A stretch of DNA of 64,000 nt from Planococcus maritimus (GTDB lineage: Bacteria > Bacillota > Bacilli > Bacillales_A > Planococcaceae), in the NCBI RefSeq assembly GCF_001592825.1, contig NZ_LTZG01000001.1:1054001-1118000 (forward strand), given 5' to 3'. A program made the translations under genes and the position numbers. Below are positions 36,638-46,435 of this stretch, one piece after another. The stretch's first letter is position 1, and each line of letters starts with the position of its first letter. Below the pieces are notes generated by a model. It was not told the DNA's origin. It ran no database searches and was given only the letters and a program-made list of their open reading frames with translations.

Positions 36638-37777
36638 TTATGGTTTCAAAATGACCTTCGTGCATTCGTCTTCGTGGTCATTGAAAATCTGGTATGCTTC
36701 ACTTGCCTGTTCAAGCGGCACGATATGGGAAATAATCTCGCGCGGATCGAATTCGCCTTTTTCAATTTTGTCGAGAAGCATTGGCATCAAGTGAACGACT
36801 GGCGCTTGACCCATCTTCAGCGTTACATTGCGTTCGAATAGATTGCCGAGCGGGAATTGGTTATAGGTCAATCCGTAGACGCCGGTCAATTGGATGGTGC
36901 CGAATTTACTGACTGCATCTTTCGCGATATCGATGGCACTCAAGGTTCCGCCTTGCAGCATCAATTTTTGCTGAACCGCTTCAGCAGTCGATTTTTTCCC
37001 ATCCATCCCAACACAATCAATGACGACTCGGGCTCCGCCTTTCGTCAGTTCATGGATCAATGCCCCGGTATTGTCATGTTGGCTGAAGTCGACAATTTCC
37101 ACATTGTTCATTTTCTTCGCTTTTTCCATCCGGTACGGCAATTCATCCACCGCAATAACCCGCGCCGCGCCTTTCATCCAAGCAAACTTTTGGGCCATGA
37201 GCCCAATTGGCCCGCAGCCGAGTACAACGACTGTATCGCCTTCTTTGACACCAGCGTTTTCAACGCTCCACCAGGCGGTCGGCAATACGTCTGACAGGAA
37301 CAAAACTTGTTCGTCTTCGAGTTCTGAAGACTCCGGGATAACGAGTGGCATAAAATTGGCGTACGGTACGCGTAAGTATTCCGCTTGCCCGCCTGAATAG
37401 TCGCCATAGCGTTCCGTCAAACCGAAATAGGCACCCGTATCAAAATGGGGATTGCCGTTTGAATTGTCGCATTGGCTTTCCATTTCATGTGAGCAGTAAA
37501 AGCAATGGCCGCAACTGATATTAAAAGGCAGAACAATGCGGTCGCCTTTTTTCACTTTGGTAACATCCGGCCCAGCCTCTTCAACAATCCCCATCGGTTC
37601 ATGGCCAATGACGGTGTTTTTAGTGGTCGGCAAGGCCCCTTGGTAAATGTGCAGGTCTGTGCCGCAAATGGCGGTAGATGTTATTTTGACGATAATGTCA
37701 TCGCGCTTTTGGAGCTCCGGGTCTTTGACTTCTTTGACTTGCATATCTTTCGTCCCTTGAAATGTTACGGCCTTCAT
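36638..37777 (-). CDS. Zinc-dependent alcohol dehydrogenase (AdhB-like)
   Basis: This 379-aa medium-chain dehydrogenase is of the glutathione-dependent formaldehyde dehydrogenase-like branch. Catalytic zinc residues lie in STAICGTDLH near residue 38 and GHEPMG near 58. The structural zinc cysteines are in SCGHCFYCSHEMESQC near 90-105. The NAD-binding glycines are in VVLGCGPIGLMAQ near 183. It closely resembles B. subtilis AdhB in length and text. It should oxidise an alcohol or a glutathione/bacillithiol adduct with NAD+; the true substrate is unknown. The ribosome binding site is AGGAGGGG, and it is monocistronic. Confidence 0.88.
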   Translation of the reverse strand: MKAVTFQGTKDMQVKEVKDPELQKRDDIIVKITSTAICGTDLHIYQGALPTTKNTVIGHEPMGIVEEAGPDVTKVKKGDRIVLPFNISCGHCFYCSHEMESQCDNSNGNPHFDTGAYFGLTERYGDYSGGQAEYLRVPYANFMPLVIPESSELEDEQVLFLSDVLPTAWWSVENAGVKEGDTVVVLGCGPIGLMAQKFAWMKGAARVIAVDELPYRMEKAKKMNNVEIVDFSQHDNTGALIHELTKGGARVVIDCVGMDGKKSTAEAVQQKLMLQGGTLSAIDIAKDAVSKFGTIQLTGVYGLTYNQFPLGNLFERNVTLKMGQAPVVHLMPMLLDKIEKGEFDPREIISHIVPLEQASEAYQIFNDHEDECTKVILKP

Positions 37778-37871
37778 GTTTTCCCCTCCTATTTTGATTT
37801 CAGAATATTTTTGTTATTCCCGTTTTCTGTCAATACAAACTTTGTTTTTCTTCTTTCAATTATTTGGCGCA

Positions 37872-37905
37872 AAGAAAAAGCGGACCTCAAAGGAGATCCG
37901 CTTTC
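37872..37905 (-). terminator. Intrinsic terminator of the beta-propeller gene
   Basis: The minus strand has AAAGCGGATCTC-cttt-GAGGTCCGCTTT, then TTCTTTG. Confidence 0.85.
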
Positions 37906-37915
37906 ATTTGTATGC

Positions 37916-40057
37916 TTATCGTAAAGGCAAGGTATCAAGTGGTTCAAAATCCGATAAGCGATAGCTCTTGATTTCACTATTCGCTACTGTGTATAACGCG
38001 TCTTTCGCGTAGGCCATGCGCTGGACCGAGGTATTCCAATCTTCATAAGGCTGATCGGAGGCTTGCGTCAAATCAGCTGATAGCTCGATCCCTTCTGCTG
38101 TGATCGAATACACCAAAGCCCCTTCTGCCTCGAATTCGATATATTCCATTCCATCTCCTTGATAGATCGATACTGGAAAACCGAATAAGCTCTGCTGCTC
38201 ATGACGGAATAACGCTTTGTGGTCGTATTGCAAGGCAGAATAAGTGCCTGGCCCGCCGATGATTTCCGTGTCGGTTTCCTTCGGGTTGCTCATATCGCTG
38301 ACATCGAACAGGGAAAGCTTCATCCCACCGGTCACGATACGCGGCTCGCCGCCACCTTTGACAGGTTCAATTTTCGTTTCATAGCCGAAGCCGATCAAAT
38401 GAGTTTCATCGAGTGGATGTAAGTAGTTGGAAAATCCAGGTATCTTCAATTCCCCCAACACTTGTGGCGCGGACGGGTTCGACACATCGATGGCAAACAA
38501 CGGATCGGTTTCCCGGAACGTCACCATATACGCTTTCTCGCCCATAAAACGAACCGAATAGATGCGTTCACTCGGGGCTAAATTTTCCACAGAACCGACT
38601 TGCTCCAATTGTTCATTTAAAATGAATAAATGGTTTTTCGGTTGTGAAGCCGGCTGCCAAGCGACTCCTTCTGTGGTCGCCAAACGGAAATGACCTTCGA
38701 ATTCATCCATCGAAAATTGGTTCAGCAAAGATCCACGAACACGAGCAGAAGCGGTAAATTCAACCGAAATGCCCTTCAAGTCGAATTTAAAAATTTCTGT
38801 GTCCGCCTGCTGCGGCACCCACATCGTCGTGTCTCCAAACTCTCCTTCAGCTGTCTCGAAAGCAGAGGCAGTCAAATACAGGTGCTGCTCGCTCATGTAC
38901 AATTGTTCGTTGCCGCCTAGAAAACCTTTCGTGGAAATTTCATTCGATGCTTGCGTTTCCAAATTCAAGGAAGTGATAACACTATAACTCCCTTCCATCG
39001 TTCCCGGCAGGATAGTCAAGTCTTCATAAGGCAAAGGTTCGAACTCCCCGCCTTGCTTCGAATCGAAGAAATTTGGCCGCAACTCAATATCGGGACGCTC
39101 TTCCAAAATCCAATAATTCGGGAATACATTACTGACATAATGAAGAATGCCATTTGATAAGCGTGCATTATTAAAAGAACCTTCATTGCCGAATTCGCGG
39201 ACCAGTTTTGGGTTGCCGGGCGAGCTGACGTCATAAAGTGAAACAACGGTAATGCCTGAATAGGGCATGAAACTTTCCATTTCCGCTTCATCGTCCGTTT
39301 CCATAAGCGAAAAGCGGTTCGAAATGACGGCAAGTGTATCGTTTGATAAAAACAATTTTTCCGGATATGTTTCTTTATCGAACTTCACTATTGCTGCGAG
39401 CTCCATGTTTTCCGGATCGCGAATATCGGAAATCGTCACACGCGATTCGCTGACGGAATACAAATAATCTCCATCGGTTTGCACGATATCCCCTTCGTCA
39501 ATGCCTTCCACCTGGTTATTGGTAGATGAGTGGTCGTTGCTGCCCCCGATCCCGCCTGCATCACTAGAAGCGCTGTCTTCCGCTTCCTCTACCCCTTCAC
39601 CAAATCCCCGGTAGAAAGGATTGTCTTTTTGAAGCTTTAACAACCGTGTGAAATACGTACGCAGCTCTTCTCCCCCAGCCAGGTTCTGGACTTCATCTTG
39701 TATCGTGAACTCGAGTTGATTTATCGAAAGGCTTTTCAGGAAACTGTTGGACAAGGCAGCTTTGGTGACATGAAGTTTATAGTTTCCGCTAGTAATGTCT
39801 GGGATTTCGAGTGTCCTCCCGCCATTGGCCAATTGCATATCGAGTTCAAGTTTTTGTCCGGTCGCATCCGTAAGATAGACCGCCCCTTTTTCGATCGCGT
39901 CGGTATCCAGCGGAGTTGAGAAATTTGCCCGCCAACCAGCTTCTGAAAGGGCAGTGGATGAACCGCTAATTGCTACATTTTCTGTCAGCAAGACAAACGC
40001 TGCACCTGAAAATACTAAGAGAATAACCGCTATCCACCACGCTCTGCTCCATTTCAT
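37916..40057 (-). CDS. Secreted/anchored beta-propeller domain protein
   Basis: The 713-aa protein has an N-terminal membrane anchor or signal sequence (WWIAVILLVFSGAAFVLL), an N-terminal region of about 100 residues with an Ig-like pattern (SGNYKLHVTKA), then a large domain of the PF09826 beta-propeller type. The signature NNQVEGIDEGDIVQTDGDYLY lies near 182. Repeats of the form LFDVSDMSNPK / SLYDVSSPGNPK / AIDVSNPSAPQ mark the blades. It is expected outside the cell. No enzymatic residue is recognised. ATG at 40057 follows AAAGG. Monocistronic with its own terminator. Confidence 0.85.
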   Translation of the reverse strand: MKWSRAWWIAVILLVFSGAAFVLLTENVAISGSSTALSEAGWRANFSTPLDTDAIEKGAVYLTDATGQKLELDMQLANGGRTLEIPDITSGNYKLHVTKAALSNSFLKSLSINQLEFTIQDEVQNLAGGEELRTYFTRLLKLQKDNPFYRGFGEGVEEAEDSASSDAGGIGGSNDHSSTNNQVEGIDEGDIVQTDGDYLYSVSESRVTISDIRDPENMELAAIVKFDKETYPEKLFLSNDTLAVISNRFSLMETDDEAEMESFMPYSGITVVSLYDVSSPGNPKLVREFGNEGSFNNARLSNGILHYVSNVFPNYWILEERPDIELRPNFFDSKQGGEFEPLPYEDLTILPGTMEGSYSVITSLNLETQASNEISTKGFLGGNEQLYMSEQHLYLTASAFETAEGEFGDTTMWVPQQADTEIFKFDLKGISVEFTASARVRGSLLNQFSMDEFEGHFRLATTEGVAWQPASQPKNHLFILNEQLEQVGSVENLAPSERIYSVRFMGEKAYMVTFRETDPLFAIDVSNPSAPQVLGELKIPGFSNYLHPLDETHLIGFGYETKIEPVKGGGEPRIVTGGMKLSLFDVSDMSNPKETDTEIIGGPGTYSALQYDHKALFRHEQQSLFGFPVSIYQGDGMEYIEFEAEGALVYSITAEGIELSADLTQASDQPYEDWNTSVQRMAYAKDALYTVANSEIKSYRLSDFEPLDTLPLR

Positions 40058-40126
40058 GAAAATCACGACCTTTCCCGTGCATTTACCCATTAGACTTTTA
40101 ATGACACGAAAAAGTTACAGCCTGCG

Positions 40127-41302
40127 CTAATTTGCATGAATTTCGCCGAAGATCTCCCGGAAGCGTTCAAATGATGCAGTTGTATTGCCACCGCCTTGTG
40201 CAAGTGCAGGAGTACCGCCTCCCTTGCCATCTGTTTCAGCAAGCAGACGCTTCAAAGTCTCTCTCATATCAGCTGTACAGTCCTCCCCGCGAGCACAAAC
40301 AAAGCGGATGCTGTCTGCTTTTTGCGCCGCAAACAATGCGCAAATCGATGGATATTGTTGTGTCACCAGCCTCGCCAATTGCTGTAATTCCTTAACTGGG
40401 CGGTCGGTAAAACTCTGGATGATGACGCCTTTATCTGGAGGCATGGCTTTTGATTCAAATAGCAATAATTGCTTTTTCAACTCCACGAGTTCTTTGTCAG
40501 CTGCGCTTTTTTCAACCAATAAAATATCGGTAGCTTGTGTTAATTCTGTAAGTGGCGCATTCAGTTTTCCGATTAACGCATCGCTCATATCGCTCAATTT
40601 CCCAAAATGCTCCAGCGCGCGCTCCCCGCATAGAAAATAAAGACGCGTGCCGCCTTTCGCTTTTTCCGTCCCCAGAATCTTCAACATCCCGATGCCTGCC
40701 GTGTTATCCGGATGTGTGCCGCCACAGGCATTCAAATCGATGCCTTCCATGTCCACTAAGCGGATTTCTCCACTGACAGCAGGTGGCTTGCGTAAGCGCA
40801 ATTGCGCTAGCTGCTGGTCAGTGACAAAACGCGTATGGATTGGCAAATGGCGCTGGATAATCCGGTTGGCTTCCAGTTCCACGTGCCGCAAAGTTTCCTG
40901 GTCGATCGAGGCTTGATGCAAGTCAATCGATACCCGCTCTTGCCCTAAATGAAAACTAACCGTCTTATACCCGTGGTGATCTTCCAATAACGCGCTTAAA
41001 AGATGCTGTCCGGCATGCTGCTGCATATGGTCCCACCTTCTCTGCCAATCCAGCATCGCCACGTATTCACCTGGTTCCAGCTGCCGGTCTAGATAATGGC
41101 GGATTTCTCCTTCAATGGTTTGGACATCCGTCACATCCGCCGCACCAATCAAGCCACGGTCTGCAGGCTGCCCTCCTCCTTCTGGATAAAAGCAAGTCTG
41201 ATCCAGAAGGACATACGGCCCGTGTTCATCCGCTGCCGAGTTGTTCACTTGAACCGTTGTTTCCATCAAATAAGGATCTTCGTAATACATTTTTTTCGTC
41301 AT
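40127..41302 (-). CDS. Alanyl-tRNA editing protein AlaX-L
   Basis: The 391-aa trans-editing enzyme hydrolyses Ser-tRNA(Ala) and Gly-tRNA(Ala). The N-terminal part has CFYPEGGGQPADRG near residue 36. The zinc/editing core has HMQQHAGQHLLSA near 92 (HxxxH) and the CGGTHPDNT motif near 197. The C-terminal DHHA1-like part ends in GGGTPALAQGGG near 365. The DHHA1 domain makes it the long AlaX form. The ribosome binding site is AAAGGAG. It is divergent from the lipid kinase gene. Confidence 0.92.
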   Translation of the reverse strand: MTKKMYYEDPYLMETTVQVNNSAADEHGPYVLLDQTCFYPEGGGQPADRGLIGAADVTDVQTIEGEIRHYLDRQLEPGEYVAMLDWQRRWDHMQQHAGQHLLSALLEDHHGYKTVSFHLGQERVSIDLHQASIDQETLRHVELEANRIIQRHLPIHTRFVTDQQLAQLRLRKPPAVSGEIRLVDMEGIDLNACGGTHPDNTAGIGMLKILGTEKAKGGTRLYFLCGERALEHFGKLSDMSDALIGKLNAPLTELTQATDILLVEKSAADKELVELKKQLLLFESKAMPPDKGVIIQSFTDRPVKELQQLARLVTQQYPSICALFAAQKADSIRFVCARGEDCTADMRETLKRLLAETDGKGGGTPALAQGGGNTTASFERFREIFGEIHAN

Positions 41303-41396
41303 AAGAGCACTCCTTTTTACGGAATTCCGCTGATGCGTTTACTGGTCCCCCATAAGTGGAATGGTTAAGTAATGAGGAAGAATGGAGGACTTACGC

Positions 41397-42308
41397 ATGG
41401 CCGGATTCACGCATTCCGTATTATTGTATAATGCCAAGGCAGGTGCGTCCACGTTAGATGCGGTGATGGGAGAGGCAGTACCGCATCTCGCCGCATCGTC
41501 TAAAACATTGGAGCTGATCAAGACGGATTCCCCTGAAGAGATGGAATCCGCCTGTCGTTCTGCCGCTGAACGCGCCGATGCCCTTTTTGTCGCTGGGGGC
41601 GATGGCACTGTCCATTTGGCAGCACGTGTGCTCAGTTCGATCGACAACCCGCCGCCGCTCGGAATATTGCCGAGTGGTACGTGCAACGATTTTGCCCGCA
41701 CAATGAATATCCCTTTATACCTCGATGAAGCAGCGAATAGCTTGAGCCAAGGCGAGCTGAAGCAAGTCGATACCGCCACCATCAACGAAGGCACCTTCCT
41801 GAATTTTGCCGGCATTGGCTTGATCACCGACGCTTCTGTCAATATCGACCCTAATTTGAAACAACGTTATGGCAAACTCAGCTATTTCATGAGCGCAATG
41901 CAAACGATGAGACAGTCAGAGCTATTTGACGTGTCGCTGTCGATCGACGGCCAATCCTATGAAGAGGAAGCCGTATTGGTCCTGGTCATGAACGGGAAAT
42001 CCATCGGCACCCACCTGTTCCCGATGTCAGATATTAACCCGGCAGATGGATTACTGGATGTTTTCATCATTCAAAGCTCGTCGTTCGCTGCGATACGCGA
42101 GTGGTTTTCTTTATCGAAACCCCATCTTACGGCCGAAGACCTCGAGCATATCATCCACCTGCAAGGACGCGACATCGACATCCGCACAAACACCCCGATG
42201 GACATCGATACCGACGGGGAAATCTATATGCAGACGCCGGCTTCGATTCGCGTCCAGCCAGGAAAGCTCAATTTGCTCGTGCCGAAGGAAGAAGATATTT
42301 TCACATAA
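41397..42308 (+). CDS. YegS/DagK-type lipid kinase
   Basis: The 303-aa cytosolic kinase has a diacylglycerol kinase catalytic domain: FVAGGDGTVHLAARVL near residue 66 (GGDGT nucleotide motif), LGILPSGTCNDFART near 90 and NFAGIGLITDAS near 143. It should phosphorylate diacylglycerol or a related lipid, as B. subtilis DgkB/YerQ does. ATG at 41397 has GGAGG 8 nt upstream. Monocistronic, sharing a bidirectional terminator with the acyl-CoA dehydrogenase operon. Confidence 0.88.
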   Translation: MAGFTHSVLLYNAKAGASTLDAVMGEAVPHLAASSKTLELIKTDSPEEMESACRSAAERADALFVAGGDGTVHLAARVLSSIDNPPPLGILPSGTCNDFARTMNIPLYLDEAANSLSQGELKQVDTATINEGTFLNFAGIGLITDASVNIDPNLKQRYGKLSYFMSAMQTMRQSELFDVSLSIDGQSYEEEAVLVLVMNGKSIGTHLFPMSDINPADGLLDVFIIQSSSFAAIREWFSLSKPHLTAEDLEHIIHLQGRDIDIRTNTPMDIDTDGEIYMQTPASIRVQPGKLNLLVPKEEDIFT

Positions 42309-42341
42309 AAAAGAACGGGCTCCATGCCCGTTCTTTTTTTG
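42306..42341. terminator. Bidirectional intrinsic terminator
   Basis: AAAAAAGAACGGGC-tccat-GCCCGTTCTTTTTT serves the lipid kinase gene (plus) and the lysine-catabolism operon (minus). Confidence 0.92.
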
Positions 42342-42365
42342 GTCTCTTTTAAGCAAAAGTCGATT

Positions 42366-43556
42366 TCATTCAAATGGCCAGGCAGGCAGCATGCGGTTCA
42401 ATTCCCTATCTTTGCGCTTGCCGAGCACATAGTCTGCCTGCATGATCGTATGGATTTCACGGGTGCCTTCGTAAATGACCGGCGCTTTAGAGTTGCGCAG
42501 GTAGCGGGCAACCGGATAGTCATCCGAATAGCCATAGGCGCCGTGGATTTGCACCGCGTCATCTGCCGCTTGATTGGCAAAATCACACGCCTGCCATTTG
42601 GCGAGTGACGTTTCACGCGTGTTGCGCTTGCCGCTGTTCTTCAATTCTCCCGCCCGGTAGACGAGCAAGCGGCTCATCTGATAGCCTGCTTCCATCCGGG
42701 CAAGCATTTGCTGCACCAATTGATGTTCCCCGATCGGCTTCCCGAAAGTTGTGCGTATCTTGCAATAATCGAGGCTTGCTTCAAGGCAGGCCATCATTAA
42801 TCCGCACGCGCCGGCAGCAACGGTAAAACGGCCGTTGTCGAGAGACGCCATAGCGATTTTAAATCCTTCTCCTTCCTCGCCGAGACGGTTATCTACCGGA
42901 ATGCGAACATCTTCCATGAACAACTCGCCCGTATTGCCTGCGCGTATTCCATACTTGCCCTTGATCGCCTTGGAAGAAAAGCCCGCGCGCTCCCGTTCCA
43001 CGATAAAAGCGCTAATGCCTTTATGTCCTTGTTGTTTATCGGTATAGGCAAAAATGAGAAAGTGATCTGCTTGATCGCATAAGGAGATCCATGTCTTTTG
43101 CCCATTTAATACATAGTCATCGCCATCGCGTTTAGCACTTGTCGTAAGGGCTGCGACGTCCGACCCAGCTCCCGGTTCCGTCAATCCGAACGCGCCGATC
43201 TTCTCACCTTTTGCCTGAGGAACCAAAAACTTTTGCTTCTGCTCTTCCGTGCCCCATTGCAGAAGCGACAAAGAATTCAGACCGGTATGGACCGAAACCG
43301 CTGTACGAAACGTGGTATCACCGCGCTCTAATTCTTCACAGACGATAGCCAGCGAATTATAATCCATTCCGCTTCCGCCGTAAGCTTGTGGAATGCACAC
43401 GCCCATTAAGCCAAGATCAGCCAAGCGCTGCCAGATCTCTTGCGGAAAACTCCCGTTTGTATCCCAGTCTTTGATATGAGGCATGATTTCTTCATCGACA
43501 AACTTCCGGACGGTTTTGCGCAGCATCACTTGCTCTTCGCTATATTCAAAATCCAT
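42366..43556 (-). CDS. Acyl-CoA dehydrogenase (glutaryl-/short-chain type)
   Basis: This 396-aa FAD enzyme has FGLTEPGAGSDVAAL near residue 121, the FAD-binding WISLC region, and the catalytic glutamate in the YEGTREIHT motif near 376. The overall text, including QIHGAYGYSDDYPVARYLRNSK, is typical of the short- or branched-chain/glutaryl group. It dehydrogenates an acyl-CoA and passes electrons to ETF. It is the last gene of the ALDH-LysDH-ACAD operon, 11 nt after lysDH, so glutaryl-CoA or a lysine-derived acyl-CoA is a candidate substrate (inference). Confidence 0.88.
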   Translation of the reverse strand: MDFEYSEEQVMLRKTVRKFVDEEIMPHIKDWDTNGSFPQEIWQRLADLGLMGVCIPQAYGGSGMDYNSLAIVCEELERGDTTFRTAVSVHTGLNSLSLLQWGTEEQKQKFLVPQAKGEKIGAFGLTEPGAGSDVAALTTSAKRDGDDYVLNGQKTWISLCDQADHFLIFAYTDKQQGHKGISAFIVERERAGFSSKAIKGKYGIRAGNTGELFMEDVRIPVDNRLGEEGEGFKIAMASLDNGRFTVAAGACGLMMACLEASLDYCKIRTTFGKPIGEHQLVQQMLARMEAGYQMSRLLVYRAGELKNSGKRNTRETSLAKWQACDFANQAADDAVQIHGAYGYSDDYPVARYLRNSKAPVIYEGTREIHTIMQADYVLGKRKDRELNRMLPAWPFE

Positions 43557-43567
43557 GCCGACCCCTC

Positions 43568-44734
43568 CTAGTTCTGATGCGTTGCCCGTTGAACCGTTTC
43601 TTCAATGGTTACGCCGCGCCGCTTCATTTCGGCGATGTATTCTGCTCCCGGCACAACCTGTTCCGGCGGGTACACCCCGCGATTATCGATGCGTCCATCC
43701 GCGATCATTTGTGCCACTACAGAAATGCTATAAGCTGTAGCCTGCGCCATCGCGGTGACGCCAGTCGATTCATCTCGGATTGTCACCATTTCATACTGAT
43801 ATGTGCATTCCTCCTGCTGTTTCAAACCTGAAACCCTCACGCGCAGCAGTACTGCATCTTTCTCATCTCCAAGCTCCGTAATCGGCTCGAGCACTTTTAA
43901 TAGTACTTCACGAAGCGAAACTTCATGTCCGCCCGCTACCACTTTTCCTTCACGGCTCGTCAAACCTAATTCGACAAGCAAGCGGAATTTATCAGCATGC
44001 CCACTATAGCGAATCGTTTTATATTCCAGCGAATCAACATTTCGGAAGGTTTCCGTTAACGTAGATGTGCCGCCTGATGTGTGAAACGCTTCTAATTCAC
44101 CAAAGCCCTCAAATGCGATCGGTTCAATTTCCGATAGCGACGAGACTTGCTTTAATTCGCCACTGCGGATGACGTGAGACGGATCGGTATAATGGTCAAA
44201 AACGCCTTCGAGTGAAAACACGTGCTTGTACTCAATCGGTGGTTCCGGATGGAGCGGAATGCCACCGACATAAATGCGGATTGATTTGACCTCATCCAAT
44301 TGACTGGCGCCATAGCCCGTTAAAATATTGATCATGCCCGGCGCCACACCAAGGTCGGGGATGATCGTCACGCCTTGTGTTTCCGCTTGGTCATTCATGG
44401 CGAGCACTTTATCTGTTGCGCCGCCGATATGACCGCCGAGATCGACAGAATGAACGCCGCATTCGATGGCAATCTCCGCTACTTTTTCATTGAATGTATA
44501 AAACAGCGCATTGATGACGACATCTGCTTGCGAAATGACTTTTTTCAATTGTTCGTCGCGGCTTGCATCCATCTTGGCGATTTCCAGACGCGGATCGTTT
44601 AATTGCTGCCGGAAAGCTTCTGCCTTTTCAGTCGTCCGGTCCGCCAGAATCACTTTTTCTACTTGCTTGTTGCCAAGTAAATCACGCGCCGCTTGTTTTC
44701 CCATCAACCCTGCTCCGAGTACCGCAAATTTCAT
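43568..44734 (-). CDS. L-lysine 6-dehydrogenase (saccharopine dehydrogenase family)
   Basis: The 388-aa protein begins with a Rossmann dinucleotide motif ([18 protein letters not shown]) and contains [18 protein letters not shown] near residue 106, [23 protein letters not shown] near 135 and [13 protein letters not shown] near 360. This matches my recollection of the Geobacillus lysine 6-dehydrogenase family, which oxidises the epsilon-amino group of lysine to allysine with NAD+. The adjacent aldehyde dehydrogenase could take allysine to 2-aminoadipate. ATG at 44734 follows AAAGGGGG. Other saccharopine dehydrogenase-like roles remain possible. Confidence 0.83.
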   Translation of the reverse strand: MKFAVLGAGLMGKQAARDLLGNKQVEKVILADRTTEKAEAFRQQLNDPRLEIAKMDASRDEQLKKVISQADVVINALFYTFNEKVAEIAIECGVHSVDLGGHIGGATDKVLAMNDQAETQGVTIIPDLGVAPGMINILTGYGASQLDEVKSIRIYVGGIPLHPEPPIEYKHVFSLEGVFDHYTDPSHVIRSGELKQVSSLSEIEPIAFEGFGELEAFHTSGGTSTLTETFRNVDSLEYKTIRYSGHADKFRLLVELGLTSREGKVVAGGHEVSLREVLLKVLEPITELGDEKDAVLLRVRVSGLKQQEECTYQYEMVTIRDESTGVTAMAQATAYSISVVAQMIADGRIDNRGVYPPEQVVPGAEYIAEMKRRGVTIEETVQRATHQN

Positions 44735-44748
44735 CTCCGCCGCCCCCT

Positions 44749-46230
44749 TTATGCTTCGTTGTCGATCTGTGCCCGCTGCAATTTCCCACTGAAATCCACA
44801 TAAATGCTTTTCCATTCTGTAAAAACATCAAGTGCCGCAACGCCTGAATCACGGTGGCCGTTGCCAGTGCCTTTGGTCCCGCCGAACGGCAAATGGATTT
44901 CGGCTCCCGTTGTTCCGGCATTGATGTAGACAATGCCAGTATCGAGATCGCGTTGCGCTTTGAACGCCCGGTTGACATCAGCCGTGAAAATCGAGCTGGA
45001 TAAGCCATAAATGACGCCGTTATTTACTTCGATCGCTTCTTCAAAACTTGCCACTTCAATCAAGGAAATGACCGGGCCGAAAATTTCTTCCTGGGCAATA
45101 CGCATCTCCGGTGTGACCCCCGCAAACAATGTCGGTGCGTAATAATTCCCTTTGTCGTAATGGCCGCCTGTTAATATTTCACCGCCCCTAACGAGTTCTG
45201 CGCCTTCTTGTTTGCCAATTTCAATATAGGAATGAATTTTCTTAAGCGCCTTCTTATTAATCACTGGGCCGATTTTGACCGTCTCATCCATGCCGTCACC
45301 AATCGTTAATTTATCCATCTTTTCAAGCAGGCGCTGCTGCAAGGACTCTTTCGCATCCTTGTGAACGATAACGCGGCTACAAGCTGTACAACGCTGTCCA
45401 GCCGTGCCGAATGCACTCCACAAAATACCATCGACCGCTAGATCCAAATCCGCATCGTCCATGACAATAACTGCATTTTTCCCGCCCATCTCAAGCGATA
45501 CTTTCTTCAAATGACGGCCGCCAAGCTCCGCCACTCTACGCCCGGTATCGGTTGAACCGGTAAATGAGATTACCCGGATATCCCGATGTTCGATCATTGC
45601 TGTCCCGACTTCTGAACCGGAACCAAAAACGATATTCGCGACGCCATCTGGCAAACCCGCTTCCTTGAAAATCTTAGCCATTTCATAAGCCATCATCGGT
45701 GTTTCAGTAGCGGGTTTCCAGATGAAAGTGTTGCCTGCCACAATCGCGGGAAACGACTTCCAAGTAGCGATAGCCACCGGAAAATTCCAAGGAGTGATCA
45801 ACCCAACGACTCCAATCGGCGCACGCACGCTCATCGCAAATTTATCAGCCAGTTCCGAAGGCGTCGTCTCCCCAAATAATCTTCTGCCTTCCCCTGCCAT
45901 ATAAAAGGCCATATCGATCCCTTCCTGCACTTCACCGCGCCCCTCTTCGATCACTTTCCCCATCTCTTTTGTCAGCACCGAGGCCAAGTGTTCTTTACGT
46001 TCTTTCATCAAGCGTCCGATTTCATAAAGATAATCCGCGCGTTTCGGCGCAGGCACAAGCGCCCATTTTTTTTGAGCAGCCTTCGCTGCTTTCACCGCTT
46101 CCTCTACGTCAGCAGCAGTTGATCGCTGGACTTCCGCAAGCTCTTCTCCTGTTGCCGGGTTAACGACTGGCACAAAATCAGCGTTATGCCCTTCCTGAAA
46201 TCCCCCATTTACAAAATTCGTCAGTTTCAT
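44749..46230 (-). CDS. Aldehyde dehydrogenase (likely aminoadipate/ketoglutarate semialdehyde)
   Basis: The 493-aa NAD(P)+-dependent enzyme has the catalytic cysteine in [12 protein letters not shown] near residue 286, the glutamate in [10 protein letters not shown] near 252, [13 protein letters not shown] near 153 and the substrate-loop [19 protein letters not shown] near 450. That last motif resembles YcbD-type 2-oxoglutarate semialdehyde dehydrogenases. Here, as first gene of an operon with lysine 6-dehydrogenase, 2-aminoadipate semialdehyde (allysine) is the likeliest substrate. ATG at 46230 has GAAAGGGG upstream. A perfect cre site 25 bp upstream indicates CcpA repression. Confidence 0.88.
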   Translation of the reverse strand: MKLTNFVNGGFQEGHNADFVPVVNPATGEELAEVQRSTAADVEEAVKAAKAAQKKWALVPAPKRADYLYEIGRLMKERKEHLASVLTKEMGKVIEEGRGEVQEGIDMAFYMAGEGRRLFGETTPSELADKFAMSVRAPIGVVGLITPWNFPVAIATWKSFPAIVAGNTFIWKPATETPMMAYEMAKIFKEAGLPDGVANIVFGSGSEVGTAMIEHRDIRVISFTGSTDTGRRVAELGGRHLKKVSLEMGGKNAVIVMDDADLDLAVDGILWSAFGTAGQRCTACSRVIVHKDAKESLQQRLLEKMDKLTIGDGMDETVKIGPVINKKALKKIHSYIEIGKQEGAELVRGGEILTGGHYDKGNYYAPTLFAGVTPEMRIAQEEIFGPVISLIEVASFEEAIEVNNGVIYGLSSSIFTADVNRAFKAQRDLDTGIVYINAGTTGAEIHLPFGGTKGTGNGHRDSGVAALDVFTEWKSIYVDFSGKLQRAQIDNEA

Positions 46231-46254
46231 CGAATTACCCCTTTCCACAATAAA

Positions 46255-46268
46255 TGTAAACGCTTTCA
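46255..46268 (-). promoter_or_regulatory. CcpA cre site upstream of the ALDH-LysDH-ACAD operon
   Basis: The minus strand reads TGAAAGCGTTTACA, matching the cre consensus TGWAANCGNTNWCA at all 14 positions. Confidence 0.82.
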
Positions 46269-46386
46269 CTATTTACTCTATTCCCTACAAAACAGAAAAC
46301 TCCTACACGCTTTTCTAACTTCCTTCTATAACTTTTAAAAGCTAGGGATATTTGTTCAACTTTGCATGAAAATTACTAAGAAACGG

Positions 46387-46415
46387 TTGACACTGACCAT
46401 TCGTCATAGTCTAAT
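46387..46415 (+). promoter_or_regulatory. Promoter of the MerR/TipAS regulator
   Basis: -35 TTGACA (46387-46392), 17-bp spacer, -10 TCTAAT (46410-46415). The spacer holds a partial dyad (CTGAC-N5-GTCATAG), where MerR-family proteins usually bind. Confidence 0.75.
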
Positions 46416-46435
46416 CAAGAGTAGAGGTGATTGAA

